A DNA stretch of 64,000 nt, from assembly GCA_011390955.1 (NCBI GenBank), contig JAABRM010000008.1:1-64000 (forward strand). The letters run 5' to 3'. Made by a program: the position numbers and the translations under genes. This document shows positions 20,601-27,645 of this stretch, one piece after another (the first letter of the stretch is position 1; the number at the start of each line of letters is the position of its first letter). Source of the stretch: Oscillatoriales cyanobacterium. GTDB taxonomy: Bacteria > Cyanobacteriota > Cyanobacteriia > Cyanobacteriales > Laspinemataceae. The notes under the pieces were generated by a model. The model was not told the origin of the DNA. It did no database searches and saw nothing but the letters and a program-made list of their open reading frames with translations.

Positions 20601-20794
20601 CTGACTTTAATTTGAATGAGGATTTCATCCAATTGCACGGTGAACCCACGGACTATCAATTTGGGAGCGTTCCCGCAGGTTTACCCGAAGGCACGGCTAT
20701 TTTCAAGACGATCGCCGATACAAATGAGCTAATTGGTATTGTTCAAAACCATTTAAACCTGACTGTTGATGGTGATTATTTGACCTTTGTCTAA
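17693..20794 (+). CDS. Large RTX-type secreted protein with 39-residue and FG-GAP-like repeats
   Basis: A 1033-residue, very acidic protein with no Sec signal, consistent with type I secretion. Five tandem 39-residue repeats occupy about residues 7-205 (consensus YYRSIYADLTDLTP...AFEHLFTFGI, closing EGRNFSA). The middle three are nearly identical at the DNA level. After an acidic Ser/Thr linker, five FG-GAP/VCBS-like units follow (about 320-590: DLLWRNxxTGxNQVWLM, with DxDGNGSAD-type calcium loops). A domain of about 270 residues that I do not recognise comes next. The C-terminal ~120 residues form an RTX-like calcium-binding region (LTGTDGDDVL, TLTGGAGSDVFVLG). It is probably a cell-surface or exported adhesin-like protein. 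No secretion genes are adjacent. Confidence 0.82.
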   Translation: MIVNIEKAFNANYYRSLYSDIASFNDEEALQHWQTYGIAENRQFSPLINLEHYRSVNPDLQDLDSSSLLDHLINFGIDEGRNFSAHVDLNYYRSIYADLTDLTPTEAFEHLFTFGIDEGRNFSAYVDLNYYRSIYADLTDLTPGQAFEHLFTFGIDEGRNFSAHVDLSYYRSIYADLTDLTPGQAFEHLFTFGINEGRIYFPIQEVIEETEASEDTITTLEEETNVSNFGDIDTGNDDRDSFSDSDNTVPNNPESETSSSAGDATVISNLPSDSNTSSNDTDTETEDDNFLLNLPIAFDDPQPSQSPEPSQGPIPQWNDSDHILWRNYETGENQVWFMNGTEEVASAELPSMSDTAWRLMAHANFDEDESPDLLWRNSQTGENQIWLMEETEEDGIAQREVVELPGRDPDWQLRGIGDIDGNGSADIFWHHLYSGHNEVWLMNGTQRTFSLDLPSMYDADYTVDTDWDLRGTGDFNNDNRPDLLWRNTVTGANQVWLMSGLEQTETVDLPAQTDVNWRLMGTDDLNGDGSSDLLWHNITTQDNQVWLMNGTSQDEVVDLPNSEGWEMVFANFLQGNPVEGEISEEPQAPVNLIPELNRVANLATSVGDGGLNITVEATGSFGSSVNPLTYAYYDPAGSIHEASTTYQSRLALRIGDTEERTFLTQENTQVALAANQSDFTATSPNSIYSEFTHGGLEFNLEQSVGKLFQDNQRTGSFLTQTYTITNPGAETVNFDLVRYLDGDLQFDGSIDDGGGRLVRDGQQILFETDAGGNPLESTTFVGITADGGTELEGNFEVDDWWDLKERILDGEPLDNAIAGDSDDDDEFVDEGFEYDLALALGNGFELAPGESTTYTTTTIFGSGSPGTSLTEDDGSLILQLADTEPEETQAETGSELPITGTATSDVLTGTDGDDVLSGVDANAEIPGLGEIDTLTGGAGSDVFVLGDSARFYYNDGDDAATGEGDYGLITDFNLNEDFIQLHGEPTDYQFGSVPAGLPEGTAIFKTIADTNELIGIVQNHLNLTVDGDYLTFV

Positions 20795-20877
20795 TGCTCG
20801 GTAGATTCGGAGGACACGGCTGTTTATATTACAGGAACCGAACCGATGAATTTCTGATTCATTTCTGATTTCTCGCA

Positions 20878-20900
20878 GGGACACAGTAATGCTGTGTCCC
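20878..20900 (+). terminator. Intrinsic terminator after the RTX-type gene
   Basis: A nine-bp stem GGGACACAG / CTGTGTCCC with a five-base TAATG loop, followed by TTTC, lies 84 bp past the stop codon. The T-run is short, so efficiency is uncertain. Confidence 0.6.
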
Positions 20901-20957
20901 TTTCAAGTTTCTCGATCGCCCACCAACACCGATCGCCCACAACAAATTGCAAAAAGA

Positions 20958-21329
20958 TTAATCATCAGGGTTCATGGGGCGATATTGATTCAACCAACGA
21001 ACTTGTCCTAACCAATCCTCTGATTTCGCCTCTGAAAGTAGGCGATCGAGTGCCTTAATCAGGTCGGGCAAGTTCCATCGGCTTTGAGATGCCAGAATGA
21101 TGCCATGATGTTCTGGGTATTGCATAGCTAAAGCTGAGAAATCTTTGATGTTGAAGGTAAAAATACATCGTCCTTGAGCCGTTGCTTTCAATAGCTGGGT
21201 TTCATCACTTGCATCTTCGGCGATCCATTCATTGGGAGTCCGAGTCACATCATGACCGCGAACAGTGAGGGCTGATTGTAAGGCTTTGATGGATGTGTCC
21301 GCATCTAAGTGAAGCCGAAGTTTAGACAT
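20958..21329 (-). CDS. DUF5615 PIN-like toxin candidate
   Basis: A 123-residue protein from the ATG at 21329; a longer frame from 21371 would overlap the partner by far more. It begins KLRLHLDADTSIKALQSAL and contains RTPNEWIAEDASDETQLLKA and FTFNIKDFSAL, the acidic-residue pattern of the DUF5615/Mut7-C-like PIN fold, probably a ribonuclease toxin. The start codon overlaps the stop of the DUF433 gene by eight bases (ATGTCTAA), so the pair should be translationally coupled, the usual arrangement for this family. Cellular target is unknown. Confidence 0.8.
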   Translation of the reverse strand: MSKLRLHLDADTSIKALQSALTVRGHDVTRTPNEWIAEDASDETQLLKATAQGRCIFTFNIKDFSALAMQYPEHHGIILASQSRWNLPDLIKALDRLLSEAKSEDWLGQVRWLNQYRPMNPDD

Positions 21330-21720
21330 TGACTGCTTCCATCTCCTGTTCGGTGGCGATCGCTCTGTCAATTTCGGTTTGATGTGCGGTATAAAACAAG
21401 AGTGCGTCGTTAATTTGAGCTTCAGTTAACCCATATTCCTCCGCAAGCTGCTTGGGAGACATTCCCCATTGGTGCGCGGCGATCGCAATCGTCTGGACCC
21501 GAATTCTAGTTCCCCGAATTACGGCGACGGGGCTACCGCTGGCACCAGTGCGGTAAGTGATATGGGGAAAGTTGCGATCGGGGCATTGATGCTGGAGAAC
21601 GGCCACTTTTTCGGCCACTGCCCAGAGAATAAATTGGTCTAGGGAAATGCCTTGACCCAGGGCACATTTTTCTACTTCTTCCTGAAGTTGAAGGGGCAAG
21701 TTAACGGAGTAGGATGCCAT
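21322..21720 (-). CDS. DUF433 antitoxin-like protein
   Basis: A 132-residue protein. The N-terminal ~45 residues (MASYSVNLPLQLQEEVEKCA, then LDQFILWAVAEKV) look like a ribbon-helix-helix segment. The C-terminal half is the DUF433 winged-helix domain (GSPVAVIRGTRIRVQTIAI and MSPKQLAEEYGLTEAQI). DUF433 proteins are commonly found with DUF5615 toxins as antitoxin and autorepressor, and the 8-nt overlap with the downstream gene fits that. Confidence 0.82.
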   Translation of the reverse strand: MASYSVNLPLQLQEEVEKCALGQGISLDQFILWAVAEKVAVLQHQCPDRNFPHITYRTGASGSPVAVIRGTRIRVQTIAIAAHQWGMSPKQLAEEYGLTEAQINDALLFYTAHQTEIDRAIATEQEMEAVNV

Positions 21721-21903
21721 TTTTTTAGGTAAAGTCTGTATTGACTGTTAATGTACCTTCCGATCCTAGCGGATGCTCTTATTTTCGGCAATGGGTTTTT
21801 CAAAAAAAAGCTATTAATTAAATCAAATGCCAGAAAGATTTATCTCTTAAAACATGAACAAAAACCAGCAATAACGAGAATATTTTCCCATGTTTATTTT
21901 ATG

Positions 21904-21941
21904 ATATATCTAGTTTTTTAACCACAAAAAACTAGATATAT
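21904..21941. repeat. Perfect 16-bp inverted repeat
   Basis: Arms ATATATCTAGTTTTTT and AAAAAACTAGATATAT are separated by AACCAC. It lies in the 531-bp gap between the divergent DUF433 and ABC transporter genes. It could be a bidirectional hairpin terminator for an unseen transcript or a dyad operator. The rest of the gap is AT-rich without a gene. Confidence 0.7.
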
Positions 21942-22251
21942 GGCCACCCCAAATCAGCAGTAATGAATCTAACCAGGAACTAACCATAAATCTCATCAGA
22001 AGGCGATCGCTTGATTAATTTTATTTAATGCTAAATTAATGCTAAATTTCCCAGATTATTAATTGCTTCTATCAATAAACTGGGGATTTTAAGCCGAGTG
22101 AGGATTACCCACCAAAGCAGCTTTGACTGCGATCGCCGAAAATTTTGCTGGGCAATGCCCACCCTGGGAAATCCTGAAGCTGGAAAGCCAACGGTTAACA
22201 TAAATCTCAAAATTGTGTAGATTTGTAAAAAAGAGTGACTGAGATTAATTT

Positions 22252-23271
22252 ATGGTGCCTGCGGTTTTCATCGAAAAACTTCAAAAACGCTACGGGTCAA
22301 CGGAAGCGTTGAAAGATGTCTCTTTTGCGATCCAGCCTGGGGAAATTTTTGGTCTACTCGGTCCAAATGGGGCGGGTAAAACCACGACAATTCGGTGTTT
22401 ATGCACTCTGGCGACCCCTGATGCCGGTCGGGTGGAGGTTTCCGGGATTGATGTGGTGGCGAACCCCAGGAGGGCAAGACAACGGCTGGGTTATGTTGCC
22501 CAAGAAGTGGCTTTGGATAAGATGCTGACTGGGCGCGAATTGCTGCAATTGCAAGCGGATTTATATCATCTGCCCGCTGATTTGGCGAAAACACGGATTT
22601 CCCAGGCGATCGCGCTGTTGGGATTGGACGAATGGGCTGCCCAACGGACGGGGACTTATTCCGGGGGAATTCGCAAACGCCTTGATTTGGCTGCTGGTTT
22701 GCTGCATCAGCCCGATGTTTTGGTGTTGGATGAACCCACGGTGGGATTGGATATTGAAAGCCGGATGGCGGTGTGGAATTTCTTGCGGCAGTTGAAAGAC
22801 CAAGGGACGACGGTGTTGATTACCAGCCACTATTTAGAAGAAGTGGATGCCCTGGCTGACCGGGTGGCCATTATTGACAAGGGGGTGGTGATTTCTTCTG
22901 GGACGCCTTCGGAGTTGAAAGACCGAGTGGGAGGCGATCGCGTGACTTTGCGAATTCGCGAGTTTACCCCTCTGGAAGAGGCAGAAAAAGCCAAATCTTT
23001 GTTGGCTTCTTTGTCCTTTGTCAAAGAGGCGATCGTGAATCAATCCCAAGGCAATTCTTTAAATTTGGTAGTGCAACCAGAAAACGATATTTTGTTGCAT
23101 ATTCAGCAAACTTTGCGGGATGCTGGGTTGCCTACTTTTGGCATTGCCCAATCTCGTCCTAGTTTAGATGATGTGTATTTGGCGGCAACGGGTCAAACCC
23201 TGATGGATGCGGAAATTGCCTCCGCCGCAACTCGCGACCCGAAAGCAGAACGGAAAAGAAATATGCGTTAA
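22252..23271 (+). CDS. ABC-2 type exporter ATP-binding protein (DrrA-like)
   Basis: A 339-residue ATPase of an ABC-2 export system, on the cytosolic face of the membrane. Walker A GPNGAGKTTT lies near residue 40, Q-loop GYVAQE, signature YSGGIRKRLDLA, Walker B VLVLDEPTVGLD and the switch His in ITSHYLEE. The C-terminal ~100 residues match the extra domain of DrrA/CcmA-like ATPases. The signature's YSGGIRKR and the organisation with a following permease gene support a drug- or lipid-type exporter; the substrate cannot be read. A miniature element now separates it from the permease gene. Confidence 0.9.
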   Translation: MVPAVFIEKLQKRYGSTEALKDVSFAIQPGEIFGLLGPNGAGKTTTIRCLCTLATPDAGRVEVSGIDVVANPRRARQRLGYVAQEVALDKMLTGRELLQLQADLYHLPADLAKTRISQAIALLGLDEWAAQRTGTYSGGIRKRLDLAAGLLHQPDVLVLDEPTVGLDIESRMAVWNFLRQLKDQGTTVLITSHYLEEVDALADRVAIIDKGVVISSGTPSELKDRVGGDRVTLRIREFTPLEEAEKAKSLLASLSFVKEAIVNQSQGNSLNLVVQPENDILLHIQQTLRDAGLPTFGIAQSRPSLDDVYLAATGQTLMDAEIASAATRDPKAERKRNMR

Positions 23272-23343
23272 TTAGGCCATCTTGCCCCTATTTCCAGACC
23301 GCTGAATGGGATTAATCCGATGCGATCGCATGATGGGGGATTT

Positions 23344-23470
23344 TATCGCAAATCCGGTTCCCAAAACCCACTTATAAAGTCAGATGTCATTCCCGCGAAT
23401 GCGGGAATCCATAAGCATTTTAGGGGATTATAATAAATAATAGTCAGTCTATGAGAACCGGATTTGGTAT
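23344..23470. mobile_element. MITE-like element, family B (copy 3)
   Basis: About 127 bp. The right end AACCGGATTTGGTAT is intact; the left end is altered (CGCAAATCCGGTT). It has the central ATTCCCGCgaatGCGGGAAT hairpin and lies between the ATPase and permease genes of one exporter. A further isolated ATTCCCGC...GCGGGAAT palindrome occurs at about 23549-23571. Confidence 0.75.
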
Positions 23471-23620
23471 TAGAGATGGGGGACTTTATAATAGTCAGGT
23501 CGTGATTGGCAGGAAAACTACTTGACCTAGGAATTTGACCTAACATGGATTCCCGCATTTGCGGGAATGACATATCACGAAATTAGCACAGATACTCACT
23601 AAAAAAAACACGAGAAAACT

Positions 23621-24508
23621 ATGACTAGAACGGTTACTTCTCCTGAATCAGAAATCACCAGAGATAAAACAGGAAATCAAACCATGCCCAAAGAAAATTT
23701 GGTGGGTGAATTAGTCCAAGAAACTTTGGCGTTGACCAAAAGATTGTTTATTCAGTTGCAAAGAAGACCTTCAACGCTGATCGCGGGTATTATTCAGCCT
23801 TTAATGTGGTTAATTTTGTTCGGTGCTCTATTTCAAAATGTGCCAGAGGGATTATTTGGGGGTAGCGAAAATTATGCCCAATTTTTAGGGGCAGGGGTGA
23901 TTGTGTTTACCGGCTTTTCTGGGGCGTTAAATGCCGGTTTGCCGGTGATGTTCGATCGCGAATTTGGCTTTCTGAATCGGTTACTGGTAGCGCCATTGGC
24001 TTCGCGGTTTTCCATTGTTTTTGCCTGTGCCATTTATATTGTTGCCCTGAGTTTTATTCAAACGGCGGTGATTATTGGCGCTGGGGCATTTATGGGGGCT
24101 GGGTTGCCCAATGCCCTGGGTTTAGGCGCGATCGCCTTAATTATGTTCCTGCTGGTTTTAGGGGTGACTGGCTTAAGTTTGGGTTTAGCTTTTGCCTTAC
24201 CCGGTCACATTGAATTAATTGCCGTAATTTTTGTCACCAACCTGCCATTATTGTTTGCTAGTACCGCCTTGGCACCGCTTTATTTTATGCCCAAATGGTT
24301 GGCGGTCATTGCCACCTTAAATCCATTAAGTTATGCGATCGAACCCATTCGCTATCTTTATCTGCATCAAGATTGGACTTTGGGCAATATTGTCATGGAA
24401 GCCCCTTGGGGAAATGTGTCTTTTGGCGCTTCCCTCTTAGTATTACTGGGTTTTGCGGTCTTGTCCCTAGTCAGCATTCAACCCCTGCTGAAACGCACTT
24501 TCGCTTAA
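23621..24508 (+). CDS. ABC-2 type exporter permease (DrrB-like)
   Basis: A 295-residue integral membrane protein with about six hydrophobic segments. The ABC-2 permease features are visible: a cytosolic N-terminus with RRPSTLIAGIIQPLMWLILF, the conserved loop FDREFGFLNRLLVAPLASRF, and near the C-terminus LNPLSYAIEPIRYLYL. It pairs with the upstream DrrA-like ATPase as the membrane half of an efflux pump. The start at 23621 has only a weak GAG upstream; an internal ATG (MPKENLVGEL, residue 22) is also plausible. Confidence 0.88.
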   Translation: MTRTVTSPESEITRDKTGNQTMPKENLVGELVQETLALTKRLFIQLQRRPSTLIAGIIQPLMWLILFGALFQNVPEGLFGGSENYAQFLGAGVIVFTGFSGALNAGLPVMFDREFGFLNRLLVAPLASRFSIVFACAIYIVALSFIQTAVIIGAGAFMGAGLPNALGLGAIALIMFLLVLGVTGLSLGLAFALPGHIELIAVIFVTNLPLLFASTALAPLYFMPKWLAVIATLNPLSYAIEPIRYLYLHQDWTLGNIVMEAPWGNVSFGASLLVLLGFAVLSLVSIQPLLKRTFA

Positions 24509-24689
24509 AGAGAAGAGAGGAGAGAGAATTTTCCTCTTTCCTATGCATCTCTTTCCTCTTTCCTCTTGACTTAGTTATGTTGGGTTTCCTTGCGTCAACC
24601 TAACCTACAAATGCGACAACAAATGCGACTGCATTCCGCCCGTAAACTTTTCATGGGTTAAAATAGTCAATAATGACAGCGTTCTGTTA

Positions 24690-25118
24690 ATGCCCATGAA
24701 TAAGCCCATGAATAAAAATACTTCCCTCGTTTTGGCCACAATTGCGGCGATCGCGGCGTCACCTTTGTTCCTAGTGCAGCCAACCCGGGCAGAAGAAAAA
24801 ACGCCCCAGGAGGTTAACCAGCCTCAAATTGAAGAAAGCCGCGATGAATTTAATTACACCCAAGGGGATTACGATGAGCCTTTCAATCCCTTTGAACTGA
24901 TCCACCGGGCTAATTTAGGCGGTGGTCGCAGTATGAGTGATTTCCGTCAACAACAGCAGCAAAATTTCAATGATGCGGCGGCTGAATTCCGCGCCCGACA
25001 ACAGGAATTATTGCGTCAGCAACGCCAAGTTGCGCCGATAAATTCTGAATCAGTGAATCAACCAGAGGCAACCTCGGATCGGAACAATCTCACGGAAAGT
25101 GAGGTTGAAGATAAGTAG
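24690..25118 (+). CDS. Small exported protein of unknown function
   Basis: A 142-residue protein. Residues about 10-34 form a Sec-type signal peptide (LVLATIAAIAASPLFLVQ, cleavage near TRAEE). The mature part is short and polar, with a conserved-looking core FNPFELIHRANLGGGRSMSD and a Gln/Arg-rich coil. Three closely spaced ATGs (24690, 24696, 24708) make the exact start uncertain. The stop codon TAG and the two codons before it are formed by the terminal repeat of a family A miniature element beginning at 25112, so the native C-terminus may have been replaced. I do not recognise the family. Confidence 0.65.
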   Translation: MPMNKPMNKNTSLVLATIAAIAASPLFLVQPTRAEEKTPQEVNQPQIEESRDEFNYTQGDYDEPFNPFELIHRANLGGGRSMSDFRQQQQQNFNDAAAEFRARQQELLRQQRQVAPINSESVNQPEATSDRNNLTESEVEDK

Positions 25119-25267
25119 GTGGGCAGAAATAAATGCACCACAGGCCTCCATTAGAAGAAAAACTGTCATTCCCGCCGATGGCGGCCTTCGCGGGGGTAAA
25201 CTCCGGCGGGAATCCAATGATTTACGGTAGGGAACGAAAAGTGCAATTAATTATGTTCACCTACTTA
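25112..25267. mobile_element. MITE-like element, family A (copy 3)
   Basis: 156 bp, TAAGTAGGTGGGCAGAAATA ... ATTATGTTCACCTACTTA. It is longer than the 129-bp copies because the central hairpin is expanded (ATTCCCGCcgatGGCGG ... CCGGCGGGAAT). It overlaps the 3' end of the exported protein gene and supplies its stop codon. Confidence 0.8.
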
Positions 25268-25319
25268 ACTAAATTTTCTAAATTTTCTGAATTTTCCGAG
25301 CAATTGGGCAAATATCAGC

Positions 25320-25354
25320 AACCGGGTTTTTCCAAAAAAGAACCCGGTTTTTTT
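25320..25354 (+). terminator. Putative terminator downstream of the exported protein gene
   Basis: Stem AACCGGGTT / AACCCGGTT with a 12-base loop followed by a T-run. It now lies some 200 bp from the stop codon because the family A element intervenes. The stem also belongs to the dispersed AAACCGGGTTT palindrome family. Confidence 0.5.
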
Positions 25355-25603
25355 ACGGCTAATTCTGCATTACAGACAAAAAAATTGATATACAGCAATC
25401 TCTGCTGTTATTACACCAACTTATCGATCGACCCTTGTAGGGACTTGGGCCAGCCGTGTCCCTACCACACTTCATAAGTATGGAATCTGATTTATATGAG
25501 ATGGCGGATCCAGAGACGGCGATCGCTCTATTTCCCATCCAAAGAAACCTGATTTCTGACTTATGCTAGACTATAAAAAATATCATCAAGCCAAATTGCC
25601 ATA

Positions 25604-25846
25604 ATGAATCAATGTACATCAGAAGATGCCAAAATAAATTTAGAAAATTTAATCGATACCACCTCATTCTCCCATCAACCCATTTTAATTACAGGGCAAA
25701 AACATAATGCAATTTTAGTTTCCGAATCCGATTGGCGGGCTATTCAAGAAACTTTGTATTTATTGGAAATTCCGGGGATGCGAGAATCGATTCTAACCGG
25801 ACTTCAGACCCCTGTCGAAGACTGCGATGAGGAGTTAGACTGGTGA
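25604..25846 (+). CDS. Phd/YefM family antitoxin
   Basis: An 80-residue protein of the Phd/YefM type: NLENLIDTTSFSHQPILITG, then NAILVSESDWRAIQETLYLL, a DNA-binding dimer domain, and an acidic C-terminal tail (PVEDCDEELDW) of the kind that wraps the toxin. Its stop codon overlaps the GTG start of the toxin (GTGA). Expected roles are neutralising YoeB and repressing the operon. Confidence 0.88.
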   Translation: MNQCTSEDAKINLENLIDTTSFSHQPILITGQKHNAILVSESDWRAIQETLYLLEIPGMRESILTGLQTPVEDCDEELDW

Positions 25847-26106
25847 TTTGGAAATTGGTTTATACCAAACAAGCTAAAAAAGATGCGAAAAAATTAGCTG
25901 ACAGTGGATTAAAACCTAAAGCGGAAGAACTTTTAGAGATTCTGCAAAACAACCCTTTTCAAAATCCACCACCCGATGAAAAACTCGTGGGAGATTTAAC
26001 TGGGGCTTATTCGCGTCGGATTAATATTCAACATCGATTAGTTTACGAAATTATTGAGTCTGAAACCACGATTAAAATTTTGCGAATGTGGACGCATTAT
26101 GAATAA
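25843..26106 (+). CDS. yoeB: YoeB/Txe family toxin
   Basis: An 87-residue protein of the RelE-superfamily YoeB group, ribosome-associated mRNA interferases. It begins at GTG (25843), overlapping the antitoxin stop by four bases. Visible family elements are WKLVYTKQAKKDAKKLADSG, EKLVGDLTGAYSRRINIQHR, and the C-terminal catalytic MWTHYE with the His-Tyr pair. Length and motifs are typical, so it is likely functional. Confidence 0.9.
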   Translation: MIWKLVYTKQAKKDAKKLADSGLKPKAEELLEILQNNPFQNPPPDEKLVGDLTGAYSRRINIQHRLVYEIIESETTIKILRMWTHYE

Positions 26107-26110
26107 TCCA

Positions 26111-26125
26111 AGAAACCGGGTTTCT
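26111..26125. repeat. AGAAACCGGGTTTCT dispersed palindrome
   Basis: A 15-bp palindrome, also seen as AGAAACCCGGTTTCT at 32033-32047 and 34403-34417 and in related form at 25320 and 26240. It is an intergenic palindrome family of unknown role. Confidence 0.7.
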
Positions 26126-26193
26126 CCTGGGAGGCGATCGCTTTTTTCTGCTATCCAAAAATGCTATATTAATTTCAAAAAAAAAGTGATGCT

Positions 26194-26222
26194 GTAGGGG
26201 CGATTCGTTTGCTCGCCCCTAC
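26194..26222. repeat. GTAGGGGCGA inverted repeat
   Basis: Arms GTAGGGGCGA / TCGCCCCTAC around a short loop, of the type also found at 6708-6735 and 33226-33250. The remainder of 26107-26479 has TTGGGTTTCGT/CAACCCAACCTAC repeats and no gene. Confidence 0.7.
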
Positions 26223-26479
26223 TTGGAGAGCGCTATATGTGACAAAACCCGGTTTTTTGCCTGTAATGATTGTAATGTTGGGTTTCGTTCCTCAACCCAA
26301 CCTACAAAATAATGTATCATTGTTATCCAAAAATGCTATCCATAAAATAGAAGGCAAACAAGACGGATCGATCCCCCCAATCAGTCTTGTTTGCCAGAAT
26401 TGTCTAATGTTGGGTTTCGTCGATGGCGGACCCAACCTAAGAATAAAGCTTATTTTAGCCCATAGCACTACCGCCAAGG

Positions 26480-26878
26480 TTATGCAGTTTTTTCTTTCAC
26501 AGAACGACCATAAGGTTTAATCACTTTTAAATTGGGAACAACCTGATATTTTTTCACATTTAAGGTGCAAAGAGTGGCGGATCTTTCTATGGCACAAACG
26601 GCAATTTCTGCGTCAATTGACCCTAATCCATAGGATAAACATTGAGGATAATAAGCGGAAGCTTTGGCGGATTCTTCCCGCGTTGGCCAAATAATCGGTA
26701 AAGGGGCAATGAACTGAAACATCTGATGCACTTGTTCCTGATTTCTGACGATTTCCATTAACTCCTGGAAAACCGTATAGGTAATCATCGGCACTTCGGT
26801 TAAGGTGCTAAACCAAGCGATCGCCTGTTTATTGCCTTTCAACACATCCAGTAAAATATCCGTATTTAATATATACAT
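26480..26878 (-). CDS. PIN-domain (VapC-like) toxin
   Basis: A 132-residue PIN-domain ribonuclease candidate. Acidic active-site positions are visible: NTDILLD at the N-terminus, a Glu in VFQELMEIV, an Asp in GSIDAEIAVCA, and an Asn in place of the last Asp (TLNVKKY). The neighbouring upstream gene encodes its probable antitoxin, 18 nt away. Replacement of the final PIN aspartate by Asn could lower activity. The target RNA is unknown. Confidence 0.82.
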   Translation of the reverse strand: MYILNTDILLDVLKGNKQAIAWFSTLTEVPMITYTVFQELMEIVRNQEQVHQMFQFIAPLPIIWPTREESAKASAYYPQCLSYGLGSIDAEIAVCAIERSATLCTLNVKKYQVVPNLKVIKPYGRSVKEKTA

Positions 26879-26896
26879 AACAGTGCGAGTTTATGG

Positions 26897-27148
26897 TTAA
26901 AGAAATTCCGCTTGACTGCGGAGTTGACTAGCATATTTTTGAGGATTGGTAATGTCAGGACGAGAACCAATCACGCCCACTGCTTGCCAGTAAGCAATTA
27001 ATTCTCTGCCGTTTTTAGGCGGATGATTAAAAACTTGTCGGACTGAGAGCAGATGCATAATATATTCAGATAACGGTAACTTAATTTGCGCCGCTTCTTT
27101 AGCTAGTTCGGCTTCTAATTCAGGGGGTAAATCTAGAGGAATTGTCAT
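26897..27148 (-). CDS. Antitoxin of the PIN toxin
   Basis: An 83-residue protein from the ATG at 27148 (MTIPLDLPPELEAELAKEAA). A start at 27190 would add 14 residues that do not look family-like. The N-terminal strand-helix-helix pattern (LPPELEAELAKEAAQIKLPL, then EYIMHLL) fits a ribbon-helix-helix DNA-binding antitoxin. It precedes and is probably co-transcribed with the PIN gene. Confidence 0.7.
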   Translation of the reverse strand: MTIPLDLPPELEAELAKEAAQIKLPLSEYIMHLLSVRQVFNHPPKNGRELIAYWQAVGVIGSRPDITNPQKYASQLRSQAEFL

Positions 27149-27272
27149 GGGAGTGATTTGGGGATATTGCAAGAATTTAGGACAAAGCATGACCGCAGTA
27201 GGAAAATGATATTTCCGCGATTAGGGGCAACCACCGCCAACGGAAGAGCCCCTACAAAATATTTTAGGCAAT

Positions 27273-27340
27273 AGACATATCCAAAAATCAGATATAAAGC
27301 CTTGATCTGGCTTGGTGACGGGCAATTATTGGATATGTCT
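27273..27340. repeat. 68-bp element with 12-bp terminal inverted repeats
   Basis: AGACATATCCAA at the left and TTGGATATGTCT at the right flank 44 bp. It is small and non-coding, probably a miniature element. Sequence 27191-27272 also holds a broken AGGGGC...GCCCCTAC inverted repeat. Confidence 0.65.
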
Positions 27341-27400
27341 AATCGACATTTTTCTAGCTAGTCGGTGCGTTACGGCGGCATTTTTTATCGGTTGGTTTGT

Positions 27401-27644
27401 TACCAAAAATTCTGGCCGTCTAACGCACCCTAATTTTACTTGTGGATTCCCGCCTTCGCGGGAATGACATCTGGCGAATTGTTAATTTTTTACCAAAAAT
27501 TCTGGCCGTCTAACGCACCCTAATTTTACTTGTGGATTCCCGCATTCGCGGGAATTACATCTGGCGAATTGTTGGTTTGTTACCAAAAATTATGGCCGCC
27601 TAACGCACCATTGTGGATTCCCGCATTCGCGGGAATGACATCCA
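27401..27644. repeat. 90-bp tandem repeat (2.7 copies) abutting ctaE
   Basis: Units start at 27401, 27491 and 27581 (TACCAAAAATTCTGGCCGTC ...). Each contains an ATTCCCGC...GCGGGAAT hairpin. The third unit carries an internal deletion and ends one base before the ctaE stop codon. The hairpins may serve as ctaE mRNA 3' structures. Confidence 0.9.
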
Positions 27645-27645
27645 A

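Noticed and set aside
27401-27644. CRISPR array candidate
   Set aside because: The whole 90-bp unit repeats, including the part that would be spacer, so this is a simple tandem duplication.
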